Source of the DNA: Codonopsis lanceolata
Taxonomy: Eukaryota; Streptophyta; Magnoliopsida; Asterales; Campanulaceae
Direction of reading: 5' to 3'
NCBI GenBank assembly: GCA_013146195.2
Contig: CM028384.1
Coordinates: forward strand, 71,337,990 to 71,401,989
Length of the DNA: 64,000 nucleotides
The notes below the pieces were generated by a model. The model ran no database searches. It was not told the origin of the DNA and worked only from the letters and a program-made list of their open reading frames with translations. A program made the position numbers and the translations under genes. The stretch's first letter is position 1; each line of letters begins with the position of its first letter. Of this stretch, positions 12,101 to 23,900 are shown piece after piece.

Positions 12101-14571
12101 ATGTTATTATCAAACACAACATCTTAATCATAAATACAAAGATCAGAGGATTCATCCACAACTTGTTTTAAGGAACAGATGCAAAAATAAGTGAGATAAT
12201 GTAGAAGTTATTGATTTAACAAGAGCAATTCGCATGAGGATAGGAATTACAAGATGTCAAGGGAAATGGAAAAAAATATTGTCAAGAATACGGACTGAAT
12301 TAGACAGTTTAAAATAGTGTTTGGACACCAATGGCTGTCCCAGCTTGCAAAATAATGAGAAGACCAAAACTAACTTGGAGAGATACGGAGAAGATGATTG
12401 CCTGAGATTTAACAGCAATCTTCCTTTTAACAGAAATTTACACAAGAAAGAGCAAAAACTCAACAGAACTGAATTAGAATCAGTTGACTATTGTTCTCGG
12501 GTTGTTGCTCATTATCAGTAAAAGACAAAATTGATAATACTACGAGATAGACTTGCTGGTGTTGATATAACGATAACTCGTTTACATCAACAGATGTGTT
12601 TCAAGCCTGTTTCCTTCACTAAGAAATATCATAAGGCTCTTGAGCAAAGAGGACCAGCAAGAACATAAGTCAAGCTCTACAAGTTACCGAGTAAAGGAGG
12701 CTTGGCTCGAAGGTAACATGAATTGAGATCAAATTGGGATATCAACTAGGGAAAAGGCTTGAATCGCAAAATAAGGCATTAAAGTATCAATGACATGGAA
12801 GGAAAAAAAAAACTAGAGTTAAATGAAAAACCACCTATATATTTAAGATTAGATATGTGTCAAATACTTGCAAATCCAAAGCTTATACAGCTTAGAATTG
12901 CTCGAATAAGCTTAATCAGCTGAAGCTTTGTGCTTTTTGAGTCCAATACTACACTTTGTCCTCCCACAAACGTTCTTCTAATTTCCGTGGCGCAGTCCGT
13001 AAAATTTACAACACTTGATCAATAGCTGTTATATTAACTCCAGAAACCATGATTTTGGTAATCAAAGATTATGAGCAGTTAAATACTTGAAATATGTAAT
13101 CTGCCAACCAAAATTCTTACTATAGCTATGTAGTTAAGCACGAGTAATTTCATCTATCTAAAAGCTTCTTCATCGCTGCTGGAATGCCAGTGACCTAATA
13201 TAATCATGATACTATAAACTATTAGAATTTTCTTTTGAAGGTGACATGTAAAAGAGAACTGAATGGTTACGAGGAAAGCTGATTGTCAATTCCAAGTAGT
13301 TAAAAATATCATGTAAGACTGCATATGATGTCACTACATCATCACATGCAATGGTTTTACTGAACAAAAGTTACAAAACACATATATTGTGTGCAGTATA
13401 AAAGTTACTTCATAGGCAATCATAATCCATTAAAATTCAAATCAATTTCATTGACCAAACAAATGATTTAGTACATGATTCTATTCACCTTCTTCTGTGA
13501 TTCCTATTCAACTCCTTGCCACTCGTATATAGAAACAGCAAATACAAGGACATGTACTGGATTTAACTATATACCATCCTACTATACAACAATTTACAAA
13601 CCCATTTACATTTCAAATTCTCATCAAGCAAGTGGAAAACGCAGGACCCCACATGTACAGTTATCACTGACCTTGAACTGAGAATGAAACGGATGATGAT
13701 ACCCGTGACTGCTGTATCCAAGCTTTGGTGCCATAACAGCTCCTCCATTCACTTTAGCCGTAGAATCGCCCAATTCCTTTCTCTCTCCTCCCTCAGCAGC
13801 TTGAGCAGCATCTTCCCCCCAATCTGGCTCTTCCATTGGTTGATGACTTGGATCATTATCAGCAAGAATTACCAAAGGTTCTCCGTCTTCGTCCTCATCA
13901 TCATCATCACCTCCTCCAGCTCTCTCCATTCCCATAATCCCAGTATTGTCGTTTAACACAATTTGCAGATCATCATCACTATCACTATCCCAATCATCCC
14001 CTTCCCCTCCACCGCCGTCCTCCCGCTTAGAAACCCTAGGCATAGATAGCCCTGGAATCATAGGTTCCAATCCCATACTCTCAATTCCAGTATTACCCTC
14101 GAAATTTTCCAGATTTTCATATTTATCATCCCTCTCCTCCACAACAATATCAATCCCGGACTCATCCATGAAATTCGGATCCTCAAACCCCTTCTCACGA
14201 ACTTTACCCAAATCACTACTCTCCAAAACCCTAGTTTCCGTAACCGACCCATCCTCCCAAAACTTGCCAATCCCAGCTAGATTATCCTCATTTTCCAGTC
14301 CTGTATTCGAATTCCGATGAAAATCAGAACTTCCGGGGCCGTCAACTGGCAATTCTTGGCTCTGTAACGAGATTTTGAAATTGGATAGATTGGAATTGGG
14401 AGCTCCGTAGAGAATCTCCTCATCGTCGCTGTGGATATTGCGATCGATCGGACGGCTAGAAGAGGTTGTAGCGGTTGTGGTATGTATCGGAGGTGGAGTA
14501 GTAGTAGACGACGTCGTTAGAGGCTGGAGCACGTCGGTGTATAGATCTCCGAACTCGTCGTCGTCTTCCAT
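1..14571 (-). CDS. FIPS5: FIP1[V]-like polyadenylation factor, 3' end beyond window
   Basis: Homologue of plant FIP1[V], a scaffold of the nuclear cleavage and polyadenylation complex that contacts poly(A) polymerase, CPSF30 and RNA. Exons on the minus strand: 14571-13672, 11829-11573, 8220-8094, 8009-7941, 7825-7685, 7500-7399, 7303-7156, 7038-6954, 6082-4414 and 407 to the window edge. All junctions are GT/AG and keep frame, giving about 1,301 residues so far. The N-terminus is acidic (D/E-rich, residues 1-260), followed by a Pro/Gly/Ala-rich stretch. The diagnostic FIP1 motif is encoded mainly in exon 3 (TIFEVDIDGFEEKPWR, then FNFGLNEESWKEYCKQL). Exon 9 is a 557-codon Arg/Asp/Glu/Lys-rich low-complexity region typical of the long plant isoform, and exon 10 carries SSDDEQQDARRGRSKLERWT. 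Start: the first ATG of the acidic ORF, preceded by a purine-rich leader. The FIP1 assignment is firm; the [V] subtype rests on the long RE/RD tail. A further exon could be hidden in the 4 kb last visible intron. Confidence 0.93.
408..4413 (-). other. Large intron 9 of FIP1 (4.0 kb)
   Basis: Between the donor after codon CGG (4414) and the acceptor before GTG (407). AT-rich, with stops in all frames. It holds the TA/TG microsatellite at 3009-3310 and a C9 run near 2698-2706. Short ORFs at 2052-2356 on both strands and at 3390-3806 show no family motif and no conserved splice context, so I treat the stretch as intron. A small in-frame exon cannot be excluded. Confidence 0.75.
3009..3304. repeat. 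Compound TA/GTAT/CACA microsatellite, partly self-complementary
   Basis: About 300 bp made of (GTAT)n, a long (TA)n core near 3094-3141 and (TG)n, followed by the complementary (CA)n/(TA)n. The two halves can pair over much of their length. The apparent ORFs here, rich in Tyr, Ile, Cys and Val, are artefacts of the repeat. Confidence 0.9.
9309..9337. repeat. Adjacent T17 and G12 homopolymers
   Basis: Seventeen T followed immediately by twelve G inside FIP1 intron 2. The junction is prone to slippage and sequencing error, so exact lengths are uncertain. The G run could form a G-quadruplex only between molecules. Confidence 0.8.
11354..11411. repeat. (TA)n(CATA)n(CA)n microsatellite
   Basis: A compound dinucleotide/tetranucleotide repeat of about 58 bp in FIP1 intron 2, about 160 bp downstream (in transcription) of the exon that ends LPSHK. 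Confidence 0.9.
11830..13671 (-). other. FIP1 intron 1 (1.84 kb)
   Basis: Between the donor after codon AAG of FHSQFK (13672) and the acceptor before TAC GTG AGA (YVRP, 11829). AT-rich, no ORF with recognisable similarity and no clear transposon ends. Reading past the donor adds only VSDNCTCGVLRFPLA before a stop. Confidence 0.8.
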
Positions 14572-14800
14572 GAGAGAGAAAGGAAGATAGTTTTAGAGAG
14601 AGAAAAGGAATTGCTGTGGGGGAAGGGTTTTGAGAAAGATTGTGAAAAAATTAAAGTACTACTGGTACTTTGTGTTTTCACAATTGACTACCTCGTAAGT
14701 TTTTTTAGTACTACTCAGTACTCACTTCAATTTTTAAACCTGGCGGATACTACCATAGAATTGTACGCGTATGAGTAAGACCGCGCGTGGGAGAGATACA
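14572..14800 (-). promoter_or_regulatory. 5' leader and proximal promoter of FIP1
   Basis: The minus strand just before the FIP1 start codon reads as a CT/TC-rich leader (complement of the GA-rich run at 14572-14630), common in plant housekeeping genes. No clear TATA box is visible. The transcription start cannot be fixed from sequence alone. Confidence 0.4.
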
Positions 14801-14869
14801 CTTCTAGGGTTATCTTACATGGATAACTTAACACCCCAATGTATATACAGTATTTCAAACGTGATAAAT

Positions 14870-15339
14870 TTCGCATTAAGAAATTACTAGATTTGATATT
14901 GCCAAGATCGAACCCTGGGGTGACTCCGGTCCTTCTAGCTACTTAATCGTTGAGTTATCGTGATTTTCTCTCACATTCTTATGGGACTGGAGTGTGGGGG
15001 CTCTCAGGGGAGAGTTTCCCCTTTATGGATACAGTATTTCAAACGCGATAAATGGAGGATGTGATTCTCATGGGGCTGGGGTGTGGGAGAGTTTCCCCTT
15101 TATGGATACAGTATTTCAAACGTGATAAATGAATTATCGTGATTTTTCTTCTTACATTCTCATGGGGCTGGGGTATGGAGGCTCTCGGGGGGAGAGTTTC
15201 CTTTTATGGATACAGTATTTCAAACACGATAAATGGAGGATGTGATTCTTATGAGGCTGGGGTGTGGGAGCTCTCGGGGGGAGAGTTTTCCCTTTATGGA
15301 TACAGTATTTCAAACGCGATAAATGGAGGATGTGAATTA
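14870..15339 (+). repeat. SINE relic with tandemly amplified 3' tail
   Basis: Positions about 14890-15045 match, in the opposite orientation, the body of the SINE at 39184-39428. Shared landmarks are a box B-like CCAAGATCGAACCC, CTAGCTACTTA, CGTGATTTTCTCTC and GGATACAGTATTTC. The tRNA-like head with box A is missing. The tail (TGGGGTGTGGGAG, then GAGAGTTTCC, then GGATACAGTATTTCAAAC, then ATAAATGGAGGATG) is then repeated three to four more times in head-to-tail units of about 80-100 bp with small differences. A further isolated copy of the TACAGTATTTCAAACGTG block sits at 14848. ORFs running through the array are fortuitous. Confidence 0.75.
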
Positions 15340-15479
15340 CTCTCTCTGTTTCGGGTAAAGATTCACTTTAAAAAATTAAGAAATAAAAGTGTTATTTTAT
15401 TACTAATAGACTATTAAAATGTTATTTACTTAAAAAATTTAACTTTCAAACAGAAACTATTTGCTTGAAACAAAGAAAG
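15340..15479. mobile_element. Small Stowaway-like MITE
   Basis: Imperfect terminal inverted repeats: CTCTCTCTGTTTCGGGTAAA at the left and the complement of CTTTCTTTGTTTCAAGCAAA at the right. The element is flanked by TA on both sides, 140 bp, AT-rich, non-coding. It belongs to the same sequence family as the elements at 16802 and 46554 (shared TTTTATTACTAAT core). Confidence 0.6.
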
Positions 15480-16340
15480 TATATATTAAGGTGTTAATAG
15501 TCGCACTCAAATAAAATATTCTATCTCCGTTGTAATATTATTTTAGAAGTTTAAATATGCAAATAAGAAGGAAAGATATATTTTGCCTAAATAAAAAAAT
15601 TAATAGAAGAATATCAATAATACAATAGCGTTTCATAGCTCACTTACAACTGACAAAAACTATTTATCGACTGAGATTAAATCGTTTTAAAATATTTAAC
15701 GGTTGGGATTCATCACATGTGTGGATGTGGTTATCCTTTTTATTAATAAATTATTTATTAAATTACTAAAAAAAAGTACGGAGTACTTAATAATTATTAA
15801 AACTAAACTTTTTAATAAATTATTAAATTATTTTTAAAAAATATTTATTTTTTAAATTAATTTTAAAAATATTTATTAAATTAATAAATAATTATTAAAT
15901 AAAACATATAAGACATAAGTCATCAAATAAGGACCCGCTTATAATTTATGAACTAAAAAACAATCTACCTTTTAACATCAACAATCATTAAGGATCTTCC
16001 AACATTTTAAAAAACTTTAGGAGATACAACTAAAATTACTTCCGTAAAATTGGATGATAGTTAGGGTCATAGTGATAGTGGCAAAATTACATTTATCTTT
16101 ACAAGTACAATGACAATTTCGTTCAAAAAATAGTATAATAACAAAATGTGAAGATTTGTTAAAATATAGTAGTAAAAATTAGCAATTTTTCTGATCTTCA
16201 TCGAAGCTTCCATTTGTTATCTAGATCTCAATTGTAGTTGTAATTAATGTTGGATTGCCAACTAATTCTTGAATTTGTTGAGTTAATGGATTATTATCTC
16301 TCCAACTTAAAGGGATGTAAATGGTGGATGAAGGAAAAAG
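15480..16340. other. AT-rich spacer
   Basis: Very AT-rich intergenic DNA with TTAAATTATT-type simple runs near 15780-15900. No gene and no definable element ends seen. Confidence 0.6.
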
Positions 16341-16342
16341 CT

Positions 16343-16634
16343 ATTGGCAAAAACTTGTGTAAGACGGTCTTACGGATTCTAAATCCGTAAGACGGAGCCC
16401 CATTTAAGAATGTGTGGGTCATAATAAATAAACAACATGTTACTAAAAATCACAATAATGAGTCAGTCAAGATGGTCCAATAAAAATTAATTTCGTGGTG
16501 TGGGGGACTCAAAGCCAGGACCTCCCCGCATAATCTTAAGCGTCATCCCTAGACCATCTTGGCCGTGAATTCTTAAATGGGGCTCCACCTTACTGATTTA
16601 GAATCTATAAGACCGTCCTATACAAGTTTTTGTC
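16343..16634. mobile_element. MITE with ~65 bp TAAGACGG terminal inverted repeats
   Basis: The left end reads CAAAAACTTGTGTAAGACGG and continues through TAAGACGGAGCCCCATTTAA. The right end is its imperfect complement, finishing CTATACAAGTTTTTG. Inner landmarks (AACATGTTACTAAAAATCACA, agreeing in part with 44855-44880) place it in the same broad family as the 44769-45690 insertion. Non-coding, about 290 bp. I could not settle a target duplication. Confidence 0.65.
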
Positions 16635-16801
16635 TTATATAAATTGTTATTAACACCAAGTAAATAAGTAGTAGTACCATCCAAATACCCAAACAAGCAC
16701 AATCTAGCATTTAAATATTTTCATAACTTGTTTTATTGCATCTTTACATCTCTAATCAACTTACAAATTCTGATGTGCTCAATCTAAAATTAATCTAGTA
16801 T

Positions 16802-16975
16802 TCTTTCGTTCCGGGTAAACTGTCCCTATTTGAAAGTCAATTTTTTTAAATGACATTATTAGTTGTCAATTAGTAATAAAATGATAGTTCTATATCTTAA
16901 TTTTTTAAAGTGAACTCTTTAAGTGAAACATCTTAAAATGAAATAGTAGATTATTAGTCTAGGATGGAGGGAGTA
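16802..16975. mobile_element. Degenerate Stowaway-like MITE
   Basis: Ends resemble TTCTTTCGTTCCGGGTAAAC and the complement of CTCCCTCCATCCTAGAC, with TA on each side. The interior shares ATTAGTAATAAAATGATA and TTTTTTAAAGTGAACTCTTT with the small MITEs at 15340 and 46554. About 174 bp, no coding capacity. Confidence 0.5.
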
Positions 16976-17229
16976 ATATTTTGCACTACTATTACAGTAG
17001 CTAACTAGGCTATTACTCTTGCGATGCACGGTTAGTTTAGTGTTGTTTCTAAATCTTAATTTTATAGATAGAATTTGCAAGCTATTTGAATGAACCAACA
17101 ACAGCAAGATGTCCACATAATTAATAAATAAATAAATAACATGAGATCACACTGAATCATCAAACAGAAAATTTATGTTAATTTTGTAAATATAATTTGC
17201 AAGCTATTTCATAGTGGTTGTTTGTAGTG

Positions 17230-18480
17230 TTGGCGGAACACGTTTAATCAAATTTGATAAAATCTATTTTAAATTGGCCGAGTTTTGGTAAAATAAAAAT
17301 GAAAAAACTTCTACCATGAGAATTAAGAAGTTCTAATCAAATTAAATTTGTCTAAATCAAATGTGATAAAATCTATCCAGTACAAACCGATTTTGTAAAC
17401 AACAAATGGTAAATAAAAAATAAAAATAACTTGTACCATGAGAATTGAGGAGTTTTAATCAATTGAAACACGTCTAAATCAAAAGTGATAAAATCTATCC
17501 GCAAAAAACACTTTTACCATGAAAATTTGGAGCACTAATCAAGTGAAACACGTTAAAAATAAATGTAATAAAATCTATCTAGTATTAACCGATTTTGACA
17601 ACAAAAAATGGTAAAAAAAATTATCATGTATAAAGGAGGCACCGATTTTAAAATATATCCAATTTTAATTTTTTGCAAGAAAAAAAAAGAATTTATATAG
17701 ATTTATTTAGTACCATATGCATGGTTTTCATAGTTTTTTTTTTTTGCAAAAGTTGTTTATAATAAAATGATTTTCTAAACTTGTAATAAGTAATTAAAAA
17801 TTTTAATTAGAATAATGTTTGAGAAAACCAAAAAATAAGGTAATTCAAAATTGATCATATAGTCATGTAATTGAAAGATTAAAATCTATGAGAATTGATA
17901 AAATTTATCCGCAAAAAAAATTACCATAAAATTTTGGAGTCCTGATCAAGTGAAATACATTTAATAAATGTTATAAAAAAATATCCGGCATTAATCGATT
18001 TTAGCAACAAAAAATGGTTAAAAAAACTTTTACCATGCATAAAGGAGGCACTAGTTTTAAAATCTATCAGATTTTAATTTTTGGTAGGAAAATTAATATA
18101 TATATATGTATATATATATATATAATTTTCCGAATGTGCAGTTTTAATATTTTTTTCAAAAGTTGTTTATAATAAGATGTTTTTCTAAACTTGTAAAAAA
18201 TAATTAAAAAATTAATTAGAATAATATGAAATGAAAATAAGGTATTCAAAATTGATCGTATGAATAGGTAATTGAAATATTAAAATCTATGAGCACGGGT
18301 AAAATCTATCTGCCAAAAAACACTTTTATCATAAAAATTTGGTGTCTTAATCAAATGAAACACGTCTAAATCAAATATGATAAAATATATCTCATACTAA
18401 TCGATTTTGACAGCAAAAAACAATTAAAAAAATACCATTTATAAATGAGGCACCGATTTTAATTTTTGGCAGTAAAAAAT
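17230..18480. repeat. ~400 bp tandem repeat array with ~100 bp sub-repeats
   Basis: The block TAAAGGAGGCAC..GATTTTAA recurs at about 17632, 18041 and (degenerate) 18445, a period near 400 bp. The intervening text is repeated too: GTTGTTTATAATAA.ATG, TTCAAAATTGATC, AAAATCTATGAG, ATAAAATCTATCC, ACACTTTTACCAT and AAATTTGGAG. Inside each unit, shorter blocks of the form GAAACACGT..AAATC..TGATAAAATCTATCC repeat several times. No ORF. Such arrays occur inside Helitrons and as dispersed satellites. Confidence 0.75.
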
Positions 18481-18487
18481 TCACAAG

Positions 18488-19050
18488 AATGTGACACGTG
18501 GAAGCATATAATTCCTTTAAAAATTTAAGAGTTCAACAAAAAGTCGTCATGTGGCAGCAACGACTTCAGTTTTAATAATAATCAATAGATAATTAATAGA
18601 TTAGTAATTAATAATTAATAAATATAGATTAGTAGAACAAATAACATAGAATTATCACGTGGATAATTTGTATAAAATAAACATTATGAAAATGAAAAAA
18701 TTGGAAATTAAAGAGTTTCAGTCCAATTAAACTTGAATAAATTACATATGATAAAATATAATTTAATTAAGCAATATTTGAAAAAAAAACAAATCTTAAA
18801 TCTCTATCATAAATGTGCTTGTAAAACTACATCATAAATCTGTTTTATCTTTAACAAATTATTTTCAGAAATTTTATCTTATCTAATTAGATTTAGATTT
18901 TTTTATCTTAAACTAATCGGTTTTGAAAAAATAAATAAACTTTTAGCATTTCAAATGTGACACGTGGCAGCATATAATCTCTTTAAAACTTTTAATTTTT
19001 CACTAAAAGTCGTCACGTGGCAAATGTGGCTTCTGTTTTAAGTAATAATT
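18488..19050. repeat. Duplicated TGACACGTGG block
   Basis: A block starting TGACACGTGGaAGCATATAA at 18491 recurs at 18958 as TGACACGTGGCAGCATATAA. Both are followed by CTTTAAAA..TTTAA and AAAAGTCGTCA.GTGGCA, a spacing of 467 bp. Each copy carries an ACGTGG core resembling a G-box/ABRE. Whether these act as binding sites is unknown; they may be only part of a transposon. Confidence 0.65.
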
Positions 19051-19099
19051 ATAGATCTGTGTTTTGCTTTGCAATAGTTTTTTTTTTGAAAGATTTATA

Positions 19100-20950
19100 T
19101 CTTAATTGTCTATCTTAGTTCATACTGTAAGTCCAGTTGGCAACTAACAAGGCTAGAGGGGGGTGAATAGCCTTTTAAAAACTTTGAGGATTGACTTGTA
19201 AAACTTTAAAAGTTGGCAGCGGAAAATCGATTTTTGTCAGTCAACTGATATTGGTCAGCTGGCTGAAGTTTGTAGACTAACTCAAGCTGATGAAATTTGG
19301 TCAGCTAGCTGACAGAACGGTTTTTATGAAACGATTTTGAAACTGATCACTGATTATAATGAAAGAACTGAAGAACAATTTATCAAAACAACTAAATAAA
19401 CAATTATGTAAGTAACTGGCTGACACTTAAGCAATTGGAAACTTCTTAAGTGTTAGATTAGTTTGCAAGAGCAGATAAAGTAAATGACATATCAATTGAA
19501 GTGGTTCACAGTAAAACTGTTACGTCCACTACCAAGTTGGTCAGACTTGGATTTTTGAAGTGCACTAATTTTATTAAAAATCTAAGTGATCTCTAATGGA
19601 TCAGTGTACAACAAAAAACCAGTGTTTATGGAGAATGATTGAATAACAATCAAACTCGTGACACAAACTGACTGATTTCTAAATAGTAAGAAATGGATCA
19701 CTTAGTGTTTGCCTAAACAATAACTAGAAATAAATATTCAAGGGAGATTGTATAGCTAAAGTTTTTCAAGAAGACTAAGGCACAGAGAGAATTTCTTGAA
19801 GGTTTAGAATACTTCAGACGTCTGTATCTTGATCAAATGATTCCTGGATATTTATAGATGTTCTTGAGGAGTAACCCGTTAGGAACACATTTGAATTTGA
19901 AAATGTGTTTGGCAGAGTATATGTATCTTCACAAGATCACAGAGATCCTGTTGGAAAGATTTCTTACAAAATATCTACCAAAGACATAGAAAGATAAGGT
20001 GTCAGTACAAGTAAATGTTCAAGTAAATGAAAGTCATCAAATTTCAATACAACACGATATCTCATTTTTAGACGAACATCATCAAACATCTTGTAGTCAT
20101 CCACTAGGTTGTCAAATCACCAATCAAATATTCAGTAAAGTTTTCAATTCCTTCTACTGAACTAATTCAATTCTATAAAATGGTTTAAATGTAGATGTTA
20201 TCATTGATAACAACTCAATACATGATCGATGATAAAGAGTATATATCTAGCATAAAACATATTTGAATCTGTAAATATAACAAGGATTTTCTCTAGTTTT
20301 GGTGTGTCATTACTTACAACCCAAACAAAATCTCAGATAATCAGCAATACTCGACTATAACAATTTACTAGTTCTTAAAGTAAAATGACATATATGCACT
20401 AATTATCTGTTACTCATGAATGCTACTCCAGTATACTCAACACATAGCAAATAACCATCTTATTATGGTAATTAACACATACAAACTCTTACTTGCGAAA
20501 TTTGACATTTAAAACCACATATAGATTACACAACCAAGTCCACATACAACGTGTGATTACTTACTAGCATATCACGTGTTCTATACATATAGAATCAAAT
20601 CAAGTCGAGTATTATGTGGAATTCACATATAATCATAACAACTAAAACATACAGTGTGCGATTACCTACTGGTATGTCACCTGCCCAAATACACTAATGG
20701 CACATCAATAGCCATCACACACTCTATCTACTAGGGTAATCATCTCAAATACACGAGCCAAACTGGGGATGATGCAAAAGGTCCCCCACAATAAGGCAAT
20801 GCAATATATGAATGCAATAATCATGGGTCAAAAAGAACACACGCTCTCGTACTCAAATGAGAGTTCTTCCTACTAATCAAGAGCGAACACTCGATCATGC
20901 ACTCAAGGCTTACCACTTCTAACCTTCTTAGTACTGGTACTCAATAGCAC
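19100..20950. other. Repeat-derived spacer, unassigned
   Basis: Begins near a motif common in plant dispersed repeats (GGCTAGAGGGGGGTGAATAG at 19150). It contains several copies of a short word in two orientations (TCAGCTGGCTGA, TCAGCTAGCTGA, around 19255-19310) and, at 20540-20690, near-duplicate phrases (GTGTGATTACTTACTAGCAT and GTGTGCGATTACCTACTGGT). No ORF of note. Probably LTR-retroelement debris, but no ends were found. Confidence 0.4.
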
Positions 20951-23900
20951 TGAACCACCCGATATGGTATTCTAAACTCTCAGGAAATCTCTTCCAAGGT
21001 GATCTATACCACCAAATTCTGTTGAGTACTATTCATTCTATGTGTGACCCATCTCCGGGCACTAGCTGCAAATCAAACTCGAACTTTGACCATTGGCTTG
21101 TTGTTTTCCTGTCCATGTGTATTCAGTTTCATTTGCCCTTCTTTAAAATAATTACTTCCTTGATTACTTGAACATTGACCTTGACACTGCATCTGTTTCC
21201 TAACATCTGTATTATTCTTCCATTTATGCTCTTTATCTAGAACGGAGTAGGTACAATATCTTTCCAATTCTATGAACTTGGCCAAATATTACACTGATGT
21301 CATGTTGTCCAACTCCGATGTAATAAACTGAGATTCCTGTTTACCTCAAACTGACTTCAATGCGTACTGTACTTTGAATTCATGAAAAAGATCCACCCAA
21401 GTCTGCAGTATTCTGTTCTGCTCCATGTTAGTTAACAATGTGTGTCTTATGTTCTAAGATGATCTTCTTACTCAAACACAGTAAATCTGACTCTGTCTTC
21501 ATCGGTACATCCCAAAGCTTTAGTTGTGGTACTAGAACTTCTGATTGTGTGCACGAACCCTAATATCCATACATTCCCTGCATGGCCTTATTGGCCCATC
21601 TCTGTAAGCAACTAAAATATTCTAATCAAATCAGTTAACTGATGATTCTTTACCAGTTCACAACACCAATTATGCATGTGGTCATAACTCTCGGTTCCCT
21701 CAATACTACCAGATGCACTCTGAATACCCATTCTTATACTTACACACAAACACTCGGTGTAATAACTCGATATTCATACCAAACTCATACTTAACCCAAC
21801 TAGGCTGAGGATCATATCCTGGCCAATAGCTAACCTATAGCTCTGATACCAACTAACACGACCGACCACAAATCTCTATATAAAATCTGGGTCAAACGTG
21901 AAACAACAAAACAAAACACACTAGTCTGAAATAAAACATGTGCAAAGTCCCTACTAAAAGCGGGCTAAACAAAAACCTAATTAAAAAATTATTAATCACT
22001 AACTGGATAATTAAAAACACCACGACACTTAAAAGACAAAAAATAAAAGAACGAAGTCAACGAGCCATTGCTTGAACTACACCAGGCTCTAAAGCCAACC
22101 AACACTACAATATCATATACAAGCATGATGTTACACGTCGGCAGCAAATGAATAATACCATACTAAACACAAACCCAATGAAGAGTTTACATAACTCTCC
22201 TATAAACCCTTGTCCTCACAAAACACAAATACAACCTCAGCTCCTGAATTGTTGCATACCAAAGAATGTTGATGTCTAATAAATCTCGTCGACCTCACCG
22301 TGTACTTCCTGCTTGACTGGGGTCTAAGGAAAACAAAAGGAACGGGGTGAGTAATAAACTCAGTAAGTTACTACGTGATCTATATGACACGTTGTTATGC
22401 ACATATAACCAATACATAATATACAATACATGATACACCAAGTATATCAATTCATAAACTTGCACACAATTCACGGTAATCATGTTATAATACACATTGA
22501 CTTAACGTAATATAGACACATAGTCAGGATATAAATTAGTATCTTAATTTGATCTGTATCTGAGTTGAATCTGCAGGAGAGCTTTTGACTTGTCCTGTTA
22601 TAAACATTGTAGTTGTGCTGTTGAAGAAATACACATATGTAACTACACTAGAAATCCAAAAGAACACTGTAGATGTGTTGCTATCGTGATACAAATAATA
22701 TATTGTCTGAATCTGATAGTATCCAGAACTGAAAACCAAAGCCATGTCTAAACCCAACAGTATCCAGAAAACTCCTATATTGGGACTTAACTATGAGTCT
22801 CATTACCCCGAGTTTTACCCAAGAGTCCAGCCTCTCATTGGTTATGCTAATTTCTCTAACCAGGCTCTTCCTCGTTACGACCAATAACAAGGGACACGTC
22901 AATTACGACCTGAAGCATTTATGAGATTTGACTCTCGTAATTACTTTTGTCACCCAGATGCCACGGAACCCACATATGCCAGTTGGATTTAATGTAATGC
23001 ACAAGTAGTTGTTTACTTGTAATTAAACACAACCATCGAGTCCCAAGTACGGGGGCTCGACGCACATACAAACATGCTTGTTTACTTGAAAATAACATGG
23101 AAGCATTTATTTGATTAAACATAATTAACACATATATGATATTTCATATAAAATGTCTAACCCACAATATTCCCCAATATCATAGGAACCAAATACAACA
23201 CTCTTTATATTTTATTGTGCCTAAATCGACTCTGTTGAGTCATTTATTTATTATTTATAAATTTCGAGCATCACTGCGATTTGCAGGATTCGTCCCAACA
23301 CAATCTCACCGATAATTAATTCGGTCCAAATAATAATCCTAACCATTTAAATACACATATAATGTCAAATATTCAATAATTAATAATGAGAGTATTTTTA
23401 ATTCAAATTCAAACAAATCATGTGAGGTTAGCCCACAGTATATGTATCTTAATCCTACATACATAAGGACGAGGATAATAACTTACCTCTTCCTAAAAAA
23501 TATTGGTAAAAACACGTAATATTCAGGCATAAATATAGCTCTTAACACGTGCAACGTCCCTGGGGAGTCAGAATTAAAAGCAGGTAACAAAATCTTCACC
23601 AACTGATCTTCAAAGCTCATGGACCATTTATTCTATCCGGAGGAGTCAGTGGGCTGCTTCAAGAAAAATAAATAAGAGTTCAACTCTCTCTCACATGGTT
23701 GAACAAGAAGTGGAGAATGGAGTGGGCTCCATAACCATAAGTCACTCATCCTTATATATATTGGATGAAAAAGGAGGTGATTATATATAAATATCACTTA
23801 ATTTAACTAAATCAAACACTTATGGTATAAACCAACCTTATTAAGCTTAAACCCGGCTGACCCAAAGCCATGAGGTCTAATTTGACCAGCCAAGGGGGTC

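Larger units (their letters stand above)
17005..19080 (-). mobile_element. Possible Helitron relic containing satellite-like repeats
   Basis: On the minus strand a degenerate hairpin (CCGTGCATCGCAAGAG) lies about ten bases before a CTAG end at 17008-17005, followed by T. This is the layout of a Helitron 3' end. The body is AT-rich and non-coding and contains the tandem units listed separately. The 5' (TC) end is not identified, so the upper border is a guess. No Rep/helicase sequence is present here. Call rests on inference from the 3' end only. Confidence 0.35.

Noticed and set aside
13684..14320. Plus-strand ORFs rich in Ser/Pro/Ile
   Set aside because: Antisense shadow of FIP1 exon 1, whose acidic reading frame is conserved.
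17230..18480. CRISPR-like array
   Set aside because: Units are ~400 bp, diverged, without unique spacers, in plant nuclear DNA; it is a tandem repeat.
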